Below are positions 43,626 to 52,334 of a stretch of 64,000 bases of DNA, piece after piece (within the stretch, counting starts at the first letter, position 1; each line of letters begins with the position of its first letter). The notes under the pieces are model-generated. The model did not search any database. It saw nothing but the letters and a program-made list of their open reading frames with translations, and was not told where the DNA came from. The translations under genes were made by a program, and so were the position numbers. The stretch comes from an uncultured Lachnospiraceae bacterium (GTDB taxonomy: Bacteria > Bacillota > Clostridia > Lachnospirales > Lachnospiraceae): positions 60,459 through 124,458 of the forward strand of contig CAKRGM010000005.1 of assembly GCA_934330725.1 (NCBI GenBank), written 5' to 3'.

Positions 43626-44309
43626 ATGATAAAACTAAAATCAAAACAGCAGATGTCACAATCCATGGTTCTTGCCTTTTTTCTCACATTTGCAGGCGGA
43701 TTTCAGGATGCTTATTCATATAACATGCGCGATGAGGTTTTTGCAAATGCCCAGACAGGAAATATTGTTCTGCTTGGACAAAATCTTGCAACCGGGCAAT
43801 TTCTTACAGCCCTGCGTTATCTCATCCCACTCATTGCATTTATCTCAGGTGTATATATATCACAGCTGATACAGCAGTATCTTAAAAACTATAATCGTTT
43901 TCATTGGCGTCAGATAGTTCTGATTTTTGAAATTATTGTATTAATTATCACTGCATTCATTCCACGCACAGTTACTCTTAACATACTGGCAAACTTTCTC
44001 ATGTCATTTGCATGTGCAATGCAGGTTAATTCATTCAGGAAATTTAAAGAAATACCATGTGCAACAACAATGTGTATAGGTAATTTAAGAAGTGCCACGG
44101 AGCTGTTCTGTAAGTACCATTCAACAAAAAACAGACAGTTTCTTAAAAAAAGTCTCCGTTATTACTTTATCGTACTTATCTTTGGAATCGGAGCTTCATG
44201 CGGTGCAATTGTCAGTTTCAGATTATATGAGCGTGCCATACTAATTGCTGCCGGATTTTTACTTATTGCATTTCTGCTTATGTTTGTAAAAGAAAAGAAT
44301 GACAATTAG
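43626..44309 (+). CDS. YoaK/DUF1275 family membrane protein
   Basis: A 227-aa protein with six predicted membrane helices. It opens QSMVLAFFLTFAGGFQDAYSYNMRDEVFANAQTGNIVLLG, the hallmark of the DUF1275 family, and ends with RAILIAAGFLLIAFLLMFV. The function is unknown. AAAGGAG lies 8 nt before the ATG. Confidence 0.87.
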   Translation: MIKLKSKQQMSQSMVLAFFLTFAGGFQDAYSYNMRDEVFANAQTGNIVLLGQNLATGQFLTALRYLIPLIAFISGVYISQLIQQYLKNYNRFHWRQIVLIFEIIVLIITAFIPRTVTLNILANFLMSFACAMQVNSFRKFKEIPCATTMCIGNLRSATELFCKYHSTKNRQFLKKSLRYYFIVLIFGIGASCGAIVSFRLYERAILIAAGFLLIAFLLMFVKEKNDN

Positions 44310-44351
44310 TACATCAGTTTCCATATAATGTACCTGCGGACTGCATAATCA

Positions 44352-44399
44352 AAAGCCGGAAGTCTTTTACATTATCAAATGCAAAAGTTTTCCGGCTTT
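44352..44399. terminator. Bidirectional terminator
   Basis: Arms AAAGCCGGAA (44352-44361) and TTCCGGCTTT (44390-44399) pair perfectly with an inner CTTTT/AAAAG pair. It lies between the convergent YoaK-like and cytidylate-kinase-like genes. Confidence 0.8.
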
Positions 44400-44422
44400 C
44401 AGTTTACTTCTTATTGTGTTTA

Positions 44423-44992
44423 TTACTGTTTTTTCTTTTCAATAAAATCTATTATCATATCGACAGTTTCATCGACTCCAAGTATACCACTGTCTATACA
44501 AAGCTGATAATTTTTCGCGTCCCCCCATGACTGACCTGTATAATAGCTGTGAAATGTTTTTCTTTTTTCATCTACATATTCCACAATCTCAGCTGCTTTT
44601 ATATGATCTACAGACTGTTTTTTTGCTGTTCTGTTAATTCTTATATCATTATCAGCGTGCACAAATACAGAAGTAAGATCAGGAGCATCCTTATATATAT
44701 AATTGCCACAGCGTCCTATAAGTACAAATGATTCCTCCTGTATAAGGCTCTTAAATAATTCAAGCGTATTCCTGCCTGCTCTTACCTTGCCATTATTAAC
44801 AACAATTGAATATAACAGACTGTTTACCGGTTTTTCAGAAAAAAATGACTCTAACTCATCATATTTTCCTGTCTTTTTTGCCTCTGTTACAAGTACATGC
44901 CTGTCAAAACATTTAATTCCATAATGCTGTGCAAGCTTCTGTCCAACACTGTGTCCACCACTTCCACATTCTCTTGCAACTGTTATAATCAT
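44423..44992 (-). CDS. Cytidylate kinase-like family protein
   Basis: A 189-aa P-loop-fold protein of the cytidylate kinase-like group. It starts MIITVARECGSGGHSVGQKLAQHYGIKCFD (a degenerate P-loop ECGSGGHSVG), followed by VLIGRCGNYIYK and an Arg-rich RINRTAKKQ lid. Substrate unknown. The CGGAATGGAGG upstream of the ATG resembles the 3' end of the structured 5' element, but no hairpin remnant is clear. Confidence 0.82.
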   Translation of the reverse strand: MIITVARECGSGGHSVGQKLAQHYGIKCFDRHVLVTEAKKTGKYDELESFFSEKPVNSLLYSIVVNNGKVRAGRNTLELFKSLIQEESFVLIGRCGNYIYKDAPDLTSVFVHADNDIRINRTAKKQSVDHIKAAEIVEYVDEKRKTFHSYYTGQSWGDAKNYQLCIDSGILGVDETVDMIIDFIEKKKQ

Positions 44993-45082
44993 ACGCCCTC
45001 CATTCCGGAATATTGCTACTCCTGCTTTAATGCTGTTTTCATATCATTATAGTTAACGTTATATTAACCTTATAAACATTAC

Positions 45083-45775
45083 CTACATAAAATTAGCAAA
45101 TATCGGGGCTGCTATTACTGTCAAAAGTCCTGCTACCGCAATTGAAAGACTGCTCATTGCGCCTTCAATTTCCCCCATTTCTATTGCCTTGGCCGTACCT
45201 ATAGCATGTGCTGCAGAACCTATTCCGATTCCCTTTGCAACCGGTTCCTTAATTCTGAATATTTTACATACCAGTTCCGCAATCACATTACCAAATACGC
45301 CTGTTATTATTATTACTGCAACTGTTATTGTTACAATTCCGCCAAGTTCCTCAGATACTCCCATTCCAATGGCTGTAGTTATTGATTTAGGAAGCATTGT
45401 CACATATTCATCATGTTCAAGTCCAAAAATCATTGAAAGTATAAATATACACAAACAGCTTGTAAGTACTCCTGAAACTATTCCCAATACAATTGCTTTT
45501 ATATTCTTTTTGAGCAATTCAAACTGCTCATATAACGGTATTGCAAGACATACTGTTGCAGGTGTAAGTAAATAGCTTATATATTGTGCGCCATCGTTAT
45601 ATGTATTGTAATCTATTCCCGTTGCTATCAGAAATACTATAATTGCAACAATAGATATTAAAAGCGGATTAAAAATAGCAAGCTTTAATTTTTTTCTTAA
45701 AAAAAGTCCTATTTCATAGGTCAATATGCTTATAAGTACACCAAAGAAAACTGACCCTGTTAATAATTCCTTCAT
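45083..45775 (-). CDS. lrgB: LrgB/CidB family membrane protein
   Basis: A 230-aa protein with about six or seven hydrophobic helices and the family motifs TPATVCLAIPLYEQFELLKKN, LPKSITTAIGMGVSEELGG and GIGSAAHAIGTAKAIEMGEIEGAMSSLSI. LrgAB proteins are implicated in murein-hydrolase control and pyruvate or by-product uptake. Its start overlaps the stop of lrgA. Confidence 0.88.
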   Translation of the reverse strand: MKELLTGSVFFGVLISILTYEIGLFLRKKLKLAIFNPLLISIVAIIVFLIATGIDYNTYNDGAQYISYLLTPATVCLAIPLYEQFELLKKNIKAIVLGIVSGVLTSCLCIFILSMIFGLEHDEYVTMLPKSITTAIGMGVSEELGGIVTITVAVIIITGVFGNVIAELVCKIFRIKEPVAKGIGIGSAAHAIGTAKAIEMGEIEGAMSSLSIAVAGLLTVIAAPIFANFM

Positions 45776-46197
45776 TACACCTCGTCCTCACTTATATAAT
45801 GTTTCTCTTCATCTGATTCGCTATAATAAATATGCTCATGTTTTCTTTTTTTTGTATCATGTCTTATGATAAACTGGGTTACACTACCCGATATTCCCAT
45901 AACCAGAAACGTTGAAACAAGTGTAATCAAAATAACAGGAACGCATATTGACTTTAAGATTCCCCACGCTGTTATAAGTCCAACACCCGCCGGTATAAAC
46001 ATAAGCGGCATTATTTCAATCAAAAACTTGCTTGCCTCACGTACCGAATCAAGCTTAACTATCCTTAATGATAATGCTATAAATAATAAAACCAGCCCAT
46101 ATATACTTGCCGGAATTTTTAATGGAATATAATATTTCATTACTTCCCCAATAAATGAAAATACTAAAATAATCCCAAATTGTTTAATGTACTTCAT
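45775..46197 (-). CDS. lrgA: LrgA/CidA family holin-like membrane protein
   Basis: A 140-aa protein with four helices (GIILVFSFIGEVMKYYIPLKIPASIYGLVLLFIALSL, LPLMFIPAGVGLITAWG). A hydrophilic Lys/Glu tail follows. It resembles holins and acts with LrgB next door in a two-gene operon. Its overlap with lrgB supports joint expression. Confidence 0.88.
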   Translation of the reverse strand: MKYIKQFGIILVFSFIGEVMKYYIPLKIPASIYGLVLLFIALSLRIVKLDSVREASKFLIEIMPLMFIPAGVGLITAWGILKSICVPVILITLVSTFLVMGISGSVTQFIIRHDTKKRKHEHIYYSESDEEKHYISEDEV

Positions 46198-46304
46198 AAT
46201 TAATTTTCATCCTTCTATTAAAATAACAATAAGAGTATAGACCTTTTATTCTAAATGTCAAGAAATTCCACCTATGTATATCATTATATATCATTTATAA
46301 TCAT

Positions 46305-46676
46305 TTAATCTGCATCTGCTTTTTCTTTATCACTTTGTATTTCGTGTTTTTTCTGGGCAATCATAACAGGAATAACAGATGTAATTGATACTGAAGACTG
46401 AAATATAAGTATGATTACTACCGCCATAAGCATTGTCTTAGCGTCATTAAACCATCCTATAATATCGACTGTAATTGTTATAACAAGCATAACAACAGCC
46501 ACGCTTAACCACATTTTTCCGCAATACAACCCGGTCATGCTCCACGGATCATGTGTTTTATTCTGCTGCGCTGCCATTTTACTTTTTATTTTTATTTTTT
46601 TTCTGCTGATAATGGAAAAAATCAAAAGCCCTGCCGGTATTATCAGCGAAATAAGCAAACATATTATTTTCACCAT
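46305..46676 (-). CDS. Small hypothetical membrane protein
   Basis: A 123-aa protein with three hydrophobic helices (IICLLISLIIPAGLLIFSIIS, WLSVAVVMLVITITVDIIGWF, TMLMAVVIILIFQSSVSITSVIPVMIA) separated by a basic linker with DPWS. Family not recognised. The ATG at 46676 has GGAGG 4-5 nt upstream; a GTG three bases later is possible. Confidence 0.6.
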   Translation of the reverse strand: MVKIICLLISLIIPAGLLIFSIISRKKIKIKSKMAAQQNKTHDPWSMTGLYCGKMWLSVAVVMLVITITVDIIGWFNDAKTMLMAVVIILIFQSSVSITSVIPVMIAQKKHEIQSDKEKADAD

Positions 46677-46747
46677 CAATCCTCCATGTATAAATTATTA
46701 ACAGACAATTGCGAAACTCATTATTTCTCAAGTTGTGTTTTACAAAA

Positions 46748-47284
46748 TTAAACAGCCTTAAACAATTTCCGAAGCTTGTCTTCTATCTGATTTTTAAACT
46801 GAAGATATCTTTTTCCTTCTGATGGTACAAATTCTGTAGATACAACAAGTTTTTTAAATTCTTCAAATTCTATCAGCCTGTAATCAATTGTTTCATCTTT
46901 CTGCAGCCTGATATTCATATCTTCTTCTATCAATGTAAAAAAGCCATGGTAAATGCACTGCTTGACTGTATCAGTAAAATCATATAACGGTTCCAGGTCG
47001 TCTTCCTTTTTAACTATGCCTGTCTCTTCACACAATTCACGCAATGCCCCCTCTTTAGGCAGTTCTCCTGTAATTATGGAGCCACCTGTCACCTCCCATT
47101 TTAATGGATATGTCTTTTCAGGTGCCCTTCTTGTAATGAGTATCTTTCCATTTTTTGTAACACAATAAACAAAAACCACTACATGATATACCCCCTCCGG
47201 AAGCGATTTTGCTCTGCTCCTTGGTATCTCAAATCCCAGTTTGTTTTCATATGCATCATATGCATCCCACATTTCTTCGGTCAT
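46748..47284 (-). CDS. NUDIX hydrolase
   Basis: A 178-aa protein with a NUDIX box in GELPKEGALRELCEETGI (about residue 75-92), preceded by PLKWEVTGGSIITG. It could hydrolyse a nucleotide-linked pyrophosphate or isopentenyl diphosphate; Idi-like NUDIX proteins share this size, so identity is open. ATG 47284 has GGAGATTAAG upstream, the same 3' end as repeat element copies A/B, but no other element parts are seen. Confidence 0.82.
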   Translation of the reverse strand: MTEEMWDAYDAYENKLGFEIPRSRAKSLPEGVYHVVVFVYCVTKNGKILITRRAPEKTYPLKWEVTGGSIITGELPKEGALRELCEETGIVKKEDDLEPLYDFTDTVKQCIYHGFFTLIEEDMNIRLQKDETIDYRLIEFEEFKKLVVSTEFVPSEGKRYLQFKNQIEDKLRKLFKAV

Positions 47285-47450
47285 CTTAATCTCCATTCCC
47301 TTGCCGCTTTTAAAACTCATTCCTGTTTCATGCAAAACACAAACAAACCTTCATCCGTTTTTACGGCATGTCCTAATAATGCACTATTTTTTTTAAAAAA
47401 TCAAGAAAACAGCAAAGTGTTTTTACAGTAATAACTCCTCTATGAAAATA

Positions 47451-47489
47451 AAACAGAGAAGCACACCATTTACAGCTGCTTCTCTGTTT
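47451..47489 (-). terminator. Terminator of cstA-like gene
   Basis: Perfect 13-bp arms 47451-47463 and 47477-47489 (AAACAGAGAAGCA and its complement) followed by TTTTATTTT on the minus strand, 22 nt past the gene end. Confidence 0.85.
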
Positions 47490-47510
47490 TAATGTAAAAC
47501 TTATATTAAT

Positions 47511-48956
47511 TTAAGCATTTCTTCCGCTTTTTAATGCCGGTATAAGAATTTTAAACATAAAGAATGCAAGACATATAACCGCAAATATAATTCCTATCGG
47601 ATATGCTATGCTGGCTGAAAGCTTAAATCCTTCATCTGCATATAAAATATATGTACAGCTTACTGCTGACATAAATGTTGCCGGCAGAGCAGCCATTAAC
47701 GAAGATATAGGCTTTGCAAATGCCGCAAACCTGGCAAGATATACAGCACCGGCCCATAATACAATCATAGCTAATGTCTGATTAGACCATGAGAAATATC
47801 TCCATACAACATTATAATCAATCAGAGAAATAAGATAACCAACACCAAGTAATGGAACTGATAACATCAATCTGTTTTTTATTACTTTCTGGTCAATCTT
47901 AAACCAGTCAGATATTGTAAGTCTTGCACTTCTAAAAGCTGTATCACCTGATGTTATAGGGCAGGCAATAACGCCTATCATTGCCAGTACGCCACCTACC
48001 GGTCCCAATAATCCAATCGACATATCATATACTGTTGATGAATTACCGCCGCCAACTGCTAAAAGTCCACCTGTACCTTCATAAAATGCCACGCCGGCTG
48101 ATGCCCATATAAGTGCAATAACTCCCTCTGATACCATAGCCCCATAGAAGATTTTTCTTCCTTTTTTCTCGTTTGTCATACATCTGGCTATCATCGGTGA
48201 CTGTGTAGCATGAAATCCTGAAATAGCACCACATGCGACTGTTATGAACATAAGCGGCCAGATTGGCTTGCCAAGAGGATGAAGATTCTCAAGTGTAAGC
48301 TCAGGCATTGGTCTTATACCATTATTAAAAATCGTTGCTCCACCAATACCAACTGCCATTACAATAAGACAGATTCCAAAAACCGGATATAATTTACCAA
48401 TAATCTTATCTATAGGTAAAAGTGTTGCAAGGAAATAATAAACAAGAACAACTATCGTCCAGAACGTCACATTCATCCAGCTTGGTGTCAGTTTAGCAAG
48501 AAGTCCTGCAGGTCCTACCATAAATACTACACCAACCATTACAAGAAGAATAACTGAAAAAACTCTCATTATGTTCTTCATAACTTTTCCAAGGTATATA
48601 CCAACTATTTCAGAAATACTTGCACCATCATTTCTACATGAAAGCATTCCACTTAAAAAGTCATGAACACCACCTGCAAATATTGTTCCAAATACAATCC
48701 AAAGATATACGCTTGGTCCCCATATTGCTCCTGATAAAGCACCAAATATAGGTCCTAATCCTGCAATATTAAGAAGCTGTACAAGAAACGCTTTCCAGGT
48801 CTTCATTGGCATATAATCAACACCATCCGGATGCACTATGGCCGGTGTCTTTCTGTCAAATTCAGGTCCAAATACCTTTTCAACAAATGCCCCATAAACA
48901 ATGTACCCCACAATCAATGCTGCAAGGCAAGCAAAAAAACTTATCATAAATTCCAC
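47511..48956 (-). CDS. cstA: CstA-family carbon starvation / pyruvate-peptide transporter
   Basis: A 481-aa membrane protein with about 12-13 helices. It contains MPMKTWKAFLVQLLNIAGLGPIFGALSGAIWGPSVYLWIVFG and GAISGFHATQSPMIARC, conserved in CstA. CstA proteins import peptides or pyruvate under starvation. This is the shorter (about 480 aa) Firmicutes type, not the 700-aa enterobacterial form. An extended -10 (TATAAT, 48968-48973) lies close to the start, with AAGGGG as ribosome site. Confidence 0.88.
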   Translation of the reverse strand: MEFMISFFACLAALIVGYIVYGAFVEKVFGPEFDRKTPAIVHPDGVDYMPMKTWKAFLVQLLNIAGLGPIFGALSGAIWGPSVYLWIVFGTIFAGGVHDFLSGMLSCRNDGASISEIVGIYLGKVMKNIMRVFSVILLVMVGVVFMVGPAGLLAKLTPSWMNVTFWTIVVLVYYFLATLLPIDKIIGKLYPVFGICLIVMAVGIGGATIFNNGIRPMPELTLENLHPLGKPIWPLMFITVACGAISGFHATQSPMIARCMTNEKKGRKIFYGAMVSEGVIALIWASAGVAFYEGTGGLLAVGGGNSSTVYDMSIGLLGPVGGVLAMIGVIACPITSGDTAFRSARLTISDWFKIDQKVIKNRLMLSVPLLGVGYLISLIDYNVVWRYFSWSNQTLAMIVLWAGAVYLARFAAFAKPISSLMAALPATFMSAVSCTYILYADEGFKLSASIAYPIGIIFAVICLAFFMFKILIPALKSGRNA

Positions 48957-49170
48957 CCCTTTAATGTATTATATTTTATTCACGCGTGTGTGCACTTTAT
49001 ACAGAGTTTCAATCCCCATCTCTGCATTTCTGTGCATATTATACACTATATATTATATAAAATCTAGTCATTTTATGAAATTTATGAAATTTTTGTTAAA
49101 TAAAAATTAATGTTTAAATGTGACATCTGTAAAACACACTTTCAATGCTTTCTTGTAACAATAATATTAG

Positions 49171-50541
49171 CTATATATTATCTGCAATATACCTTGCAAC
49201 ATGTACGCCACTGGCTGACGCATGTGAAAGCGAATGCGTAACCCCGCTGCAGTCACCTATTACATATAATCCCTTATGTAATGTTTCAAGGTTACTGTCT
49301 ATTTCCACTTCCATATTGTAAAATTTAACTTCCACACCATATAAAAGTGTATCATCATTAGCTGTTCCAGGTGCAATTTTATCAAGAGCATAAATCATTT
49401 CAATTATTCCGTCGAGAATACGTTTTGGCATTACAAGACTTAAATCCCCCGGCGTTGCCGAGAGTGTCGGCGTCACAAAATTCTCACTTATCCTTGCCTT
49501 ATTACTTCTTCTTCCTCTTATCAGATCCCCGAACCTTTGTACTATCACACCGCCCCCAAGCATATTGGAAAGCCGTGCTATACTTTCGCCATATCCGTTA
49601 CTATCCTTAAAAGGCTCAGAAAAATGCTTTGACACAAGAAGAGCAAAATTAGTATTCTCAGTATGTTTAGCCGGATCCTCATAGCTGTGTCCATTAACTG
49701 TAATTATTCCATTGGAATTTTCACTTACAACTACCCCTTTAGGATTCATACAGAATGTCCGCACAAGATCCTCAAACAATTTTGTCCTGTATACAATCTT
49801 GCTTTCATATAGCTCATCTGTAAGATGTGAAAATACCTGTGCAGGAAGTTCAACGCGCACTCCGATATCAACACGGTTGGATTTTGTTGGAATTGACAAA
49901 TCATGACAGACACTCTCCATCCATTTGCTTCCACTTCTTCCGGCTGAAATTATACATTGCCTGCATGTATATTCGCCGTCATCTGTAATGATTCTGTATC
50001 CGCCTGCATTTTCTGCAGATACTTTTCTTACAGGCGTTTCAAAATAGAAATCAACCTTTTTACTTAGTATCTCATACATGTTCTTAAGCACAACATAGTT
50101 TTTATCTGTTCCAAGATGCCTCACCGATGCATCAAGCAAATGGAGGTCATTTTCAAGGCACAGCTTTTTTATTCTCGTATTGGTAGTTGAATATAATTTT
50201 GTTCCAGCACCGCCATATTTAAGGTTAATCTCATCTACATACTTCATCAGTTCTATCGCTTTTTCCTTACCTATATACTGATAAAGTGTTCCACCGAACT
50301 GATTTGTAATATTATATTTGCCATCTGAAAAGGCGCCCGCTCCTCCAAATCCATTCATGATACTGCAGCTTTTACAATTAATACAATTCCTGATCTTATC
50401 GCCATCTATTGGACATTGTCTTTGCTCAAGCGGCTTTCCTTCTTCAAAAACAGCGATTCTTATGTCGCTTTTCAATTTAAGAAGTTCATACGCCGAAAAT
50501 ATTCCGCCAGGACCTGCTCCTACAATTATCACATCATACAT
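49171..50541 (-). CDS. FAD-dependent dehydrogenase (COG2509-like)
   Basis: A 456-aa flavoprotein. It starts with the FAD fold MYDVIIVGAGPGGIFSAYELLK and has the cysteine pair C-xx-C in RNCINCKSCSIMNGFGGAGAFSDGKYN (about residues 53-78). C-terminal FAD-site motif LYVIGDCSGVTHSLSHASASGVHVARYI follows. Members of this group are uncharacterised FAD-utilising oxidoreductases. The cysteine cluster suggests an Fe-S or redox-active site. Confidence 0.85.
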   Translation of the reverse strand: MYDVIIVGAGPGGIFSAYELLKLKSDIRIAVFEEGKPLEQRQCPIDGDKIRNCINCKSCSIMNGFGGAGAFSDGKYNITNQFGGTLYQYIGKEKAIELMKYVDEINLKYGGAGTKLYSTTNTRIKKLCLENDLHLLDASVRHLGTDKNYVVLKNMYEILSKKVDFYFETPVRKVSAENAGGYRIITDDGEYTCRQCIISAGRSGSKWMESVCHDLSIPTKSNRVDIGVRVELPAQVFSHLTDELYESKIVYRTKLFEDLVRTFCMNPKGVVVSENSNGIITVNGHSYEDPAKHTENTNFALLVSKHFSEPFKDSNGYGESIARLSNMLGGGVIVQRFGDLIRGRRSNKARISENFVTPTLSATPGDLSLVMPKRILDGIIEMIYALDKIAPGTANDDTLLYGVEVKFYNMEVEIDSNLETLHKGLYVIGDCSGVTHSLSHASASGVHVARYIADNI

Positions 50542-50640
50542 AATACAAACTCACCATGCCTTTCCATTTCTTTTTAAATTGTGATTTTACAACTTATATA
50601 TCTGTTATATATTGTATATCTGTCAGATATTAACTTCTGG

Positions 50641-51288
50641 TCAGATATTAGCAGAAACAAGAAAGTCATCATGTTTTTCAATGTTTTTATACCTGTCAAG
50701 ATAATAATTGTATGAGCTGTTGCCAAGAACATTTTTCTGTACAACTCCATCTTTTATCACCACATACAAAAGAACATGAAATCCTTTAAGATGATTTTCA
50801 TCGTCATACACATAGTCCATAGGACTTATGGTTTCAGTAAATTTATACTTATCATATGCAAGTCTTTTATCGTTTATCATTACCTGTACCTCGTCAGTTC
50901 CGGCAAAATACGCAAGAGCGTTAGTAACAAAAATGTTATCCTTTACTTCCAGAATATGCTTCTTTATATTCATCTTATATATAACCTCTGCAAGTAACAG
51001 CAAAACAATGCTGGCAACCATGCATACTATTACAGGTATCTGGTTAAATGTGGAGTTTTTCTTTATCAGCATACCAAATCCAAACTCGGCAAGTGATATA
51101 AAGAAAGCAAGAATAAACACTATGCGCACAGCAATATGCCCGGTATTTTTTATTCCTTTTGAGAGATAGTATCCTATAAATGCCGCTTTTTCTTCCCCCT
51201 GTGCTTTGCGCCATGAACCTTCATCAAGTTCTTTTCCTGTACCGGAATCAATCTTTCGTATATTCATTGTTTTAAATAAATCATTCAT
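50641..51288 (-). CDS. Hypothetical protein with two membrane helices
   Basis: A 215-aa protein. The first 50 residues are polar, followed by two helices (GHIAVRIVFILAFFISLAEFGFGMLI, IPVIVCMVASIVLLLLAEVIY) and a soluble domain of about 110 residues. I do not recognise the family. The ATG 51288 is preceded by GAGAGTGA, a fair ribosome site. Confidence 0.6.
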   Translation of the reverse strand: MNDLFKTMNIRKIDSGTGKELDEGSWRKAQGEEKAAFIGYYLSKGIKNTGHIAVRIVFILAFFISLAEFGFGMLIKKNSTFNQIPVIVCMVASIVLLLLAEVIYKMNIKKHILEVKDNIFVTNALAYFAGTDEVQVMINDKRLAYDKYKFTETISPMDYVYDDENHLKGFHVLLYVVIKDGVVQKNVLGNSSYNYYLDRYKNIEKHDDFLVSANI

Positions 51289-51411
51289 ACTCAATCACTC
51301 TCTTATCTGTTTTAGTTCTTATTCTCCCAAATATATATTTATTTATGAGAAATAATATTATATTACATAATTTACATAAATATTTTAACACTAATATGTT
51401 TGTACTGTCAA

Positions 51412-51442
51412 AAAATGCAGGACGAACTTCGACCTGCATTTT
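51412..51442 (-). terminator. Terminator of the formate/nitrite transporter gene
   Basis: Arms AAAATGCAGG (51412-51421) and CCTGCATTTT (51433-51442) with an inner CG/CG pair, followed by a T run on the minus strand, 17 nt past the stop. Confidence 0.85.
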
Positions 51443-51458
51443 CCATGTATAATATATT

Positions 51459-52220
51459 TTATTTTTCAGCGCTTGCCAGTTTTAACGGGAGTGCCAGTAA
51501 AACAGCACCTCCAATTATATTTCCAAGTGTAACGATAAGCATACTCTTAAGCACAGCCAAAACATCAAGTCCACCCTTTAACCACGCCGCTATAGTAAAA
51601 ATACTCATATTAGCAACACAGTGTTCAAATCCGGCTATAACGAAAGCCATTATAACAAATATCTCAACAATTATTTTGCCACATTCCGTCTTCAGTCTTG
51701 TTCCTGAATAAACAGCAAGACATACAAGGAAATTACACATCACTGCACGTAAAAACATTTGCAGCGGATCTATTGCCAGCTTTGCATCAATAAAAGTATT
51801 AAAATAATCCGTTAATATCTGCTTTGAAGCTCCACTCCATACAAATATTGAACTTAAAACAACTGTTCCAACTATATTACCCAGATAACTTATTACCCAG
51901 ATTTTTATGACATCCTTAACGCTGCATCTTTTATTATATGCACCAATTGCCATTGTCATATTATTTCCCGTAAACAATTCTCCTCCAAATAAAACTACAA
52001 GAATAATTGCTATTGGAAAGACTAAAGCCCCTATTACTTTTGCTGCCTGAGGACTTGCCGGATAAATCACTGCTGCTGTAACATTAGAAAGAATAACCGC
52101 TACAACAATAAAAAATCCTGCAATAATTGCTCTCATAAAATACCTGCCAAAATGATTATTACATAAATCCACCTTGAAAGCCGCTGAGTTACTCAATGCC
52201 TCAATATCCTCGTTTACCAT
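51459..52220 (-). CDS. focA: Formate/nitrite transporter family protein
   Basis: A 253-aa FNT channel with six helices. The family segments YFMRAIIAGFFIVVAVILSNV, GGELFTGNNMTMAIGAYNKR and VCLAVYSGTRLKTECGKIIVEIFVIMAFVIAGFEHCVANM are present, with the channel His in the last. It probably moves formate or nitrite; an anaerobe fermenter would use it for formate. ATG 52220 has GGAGG upstream. Confidence 0.88.
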   Translation of the reverse strand: MVNEDIEALSNSAAFKVDLCNNHFGRYFMRAIIAGFFIVVAVILSNVTAAVIYPASPQAAKVIGALVFPIAIILVVLFGGELFTGNNMTMAIGAYNKRCSVKDVIKIWVISYLGNIVGTVVLSSIFVWSGASKQILTDYFNTFIDAKLAIDPLQMFLRAVMCNFLVCLAVYSGTRLKTECGKIIVEIFVIMAFVIAGFEHCVANMSIFTIAAWLKGGLDVLAVLKSMLIVTLGNIIGGAVLLALPLKLASAEK

Positions 52221-52334
52221 TATGACCTCCATATTTATTTAATTTTTAACATAATGCACCAGATATACCACTTAAACGTGATGAAATCCAGCTCACAGAT
52301 CTACGACTGCAAAGCACCTGCGTAATTGTGGTTA

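Noticed and set aside
44993..45010. A sixth element copy before the cytidylate-kinase-like gene
   Set aside because: Only CGGAATGGAGG matches; no hairpin or arm remains, so it may be just a strong ribosome site. The same applies to 47285-47300 and 37328-37345.
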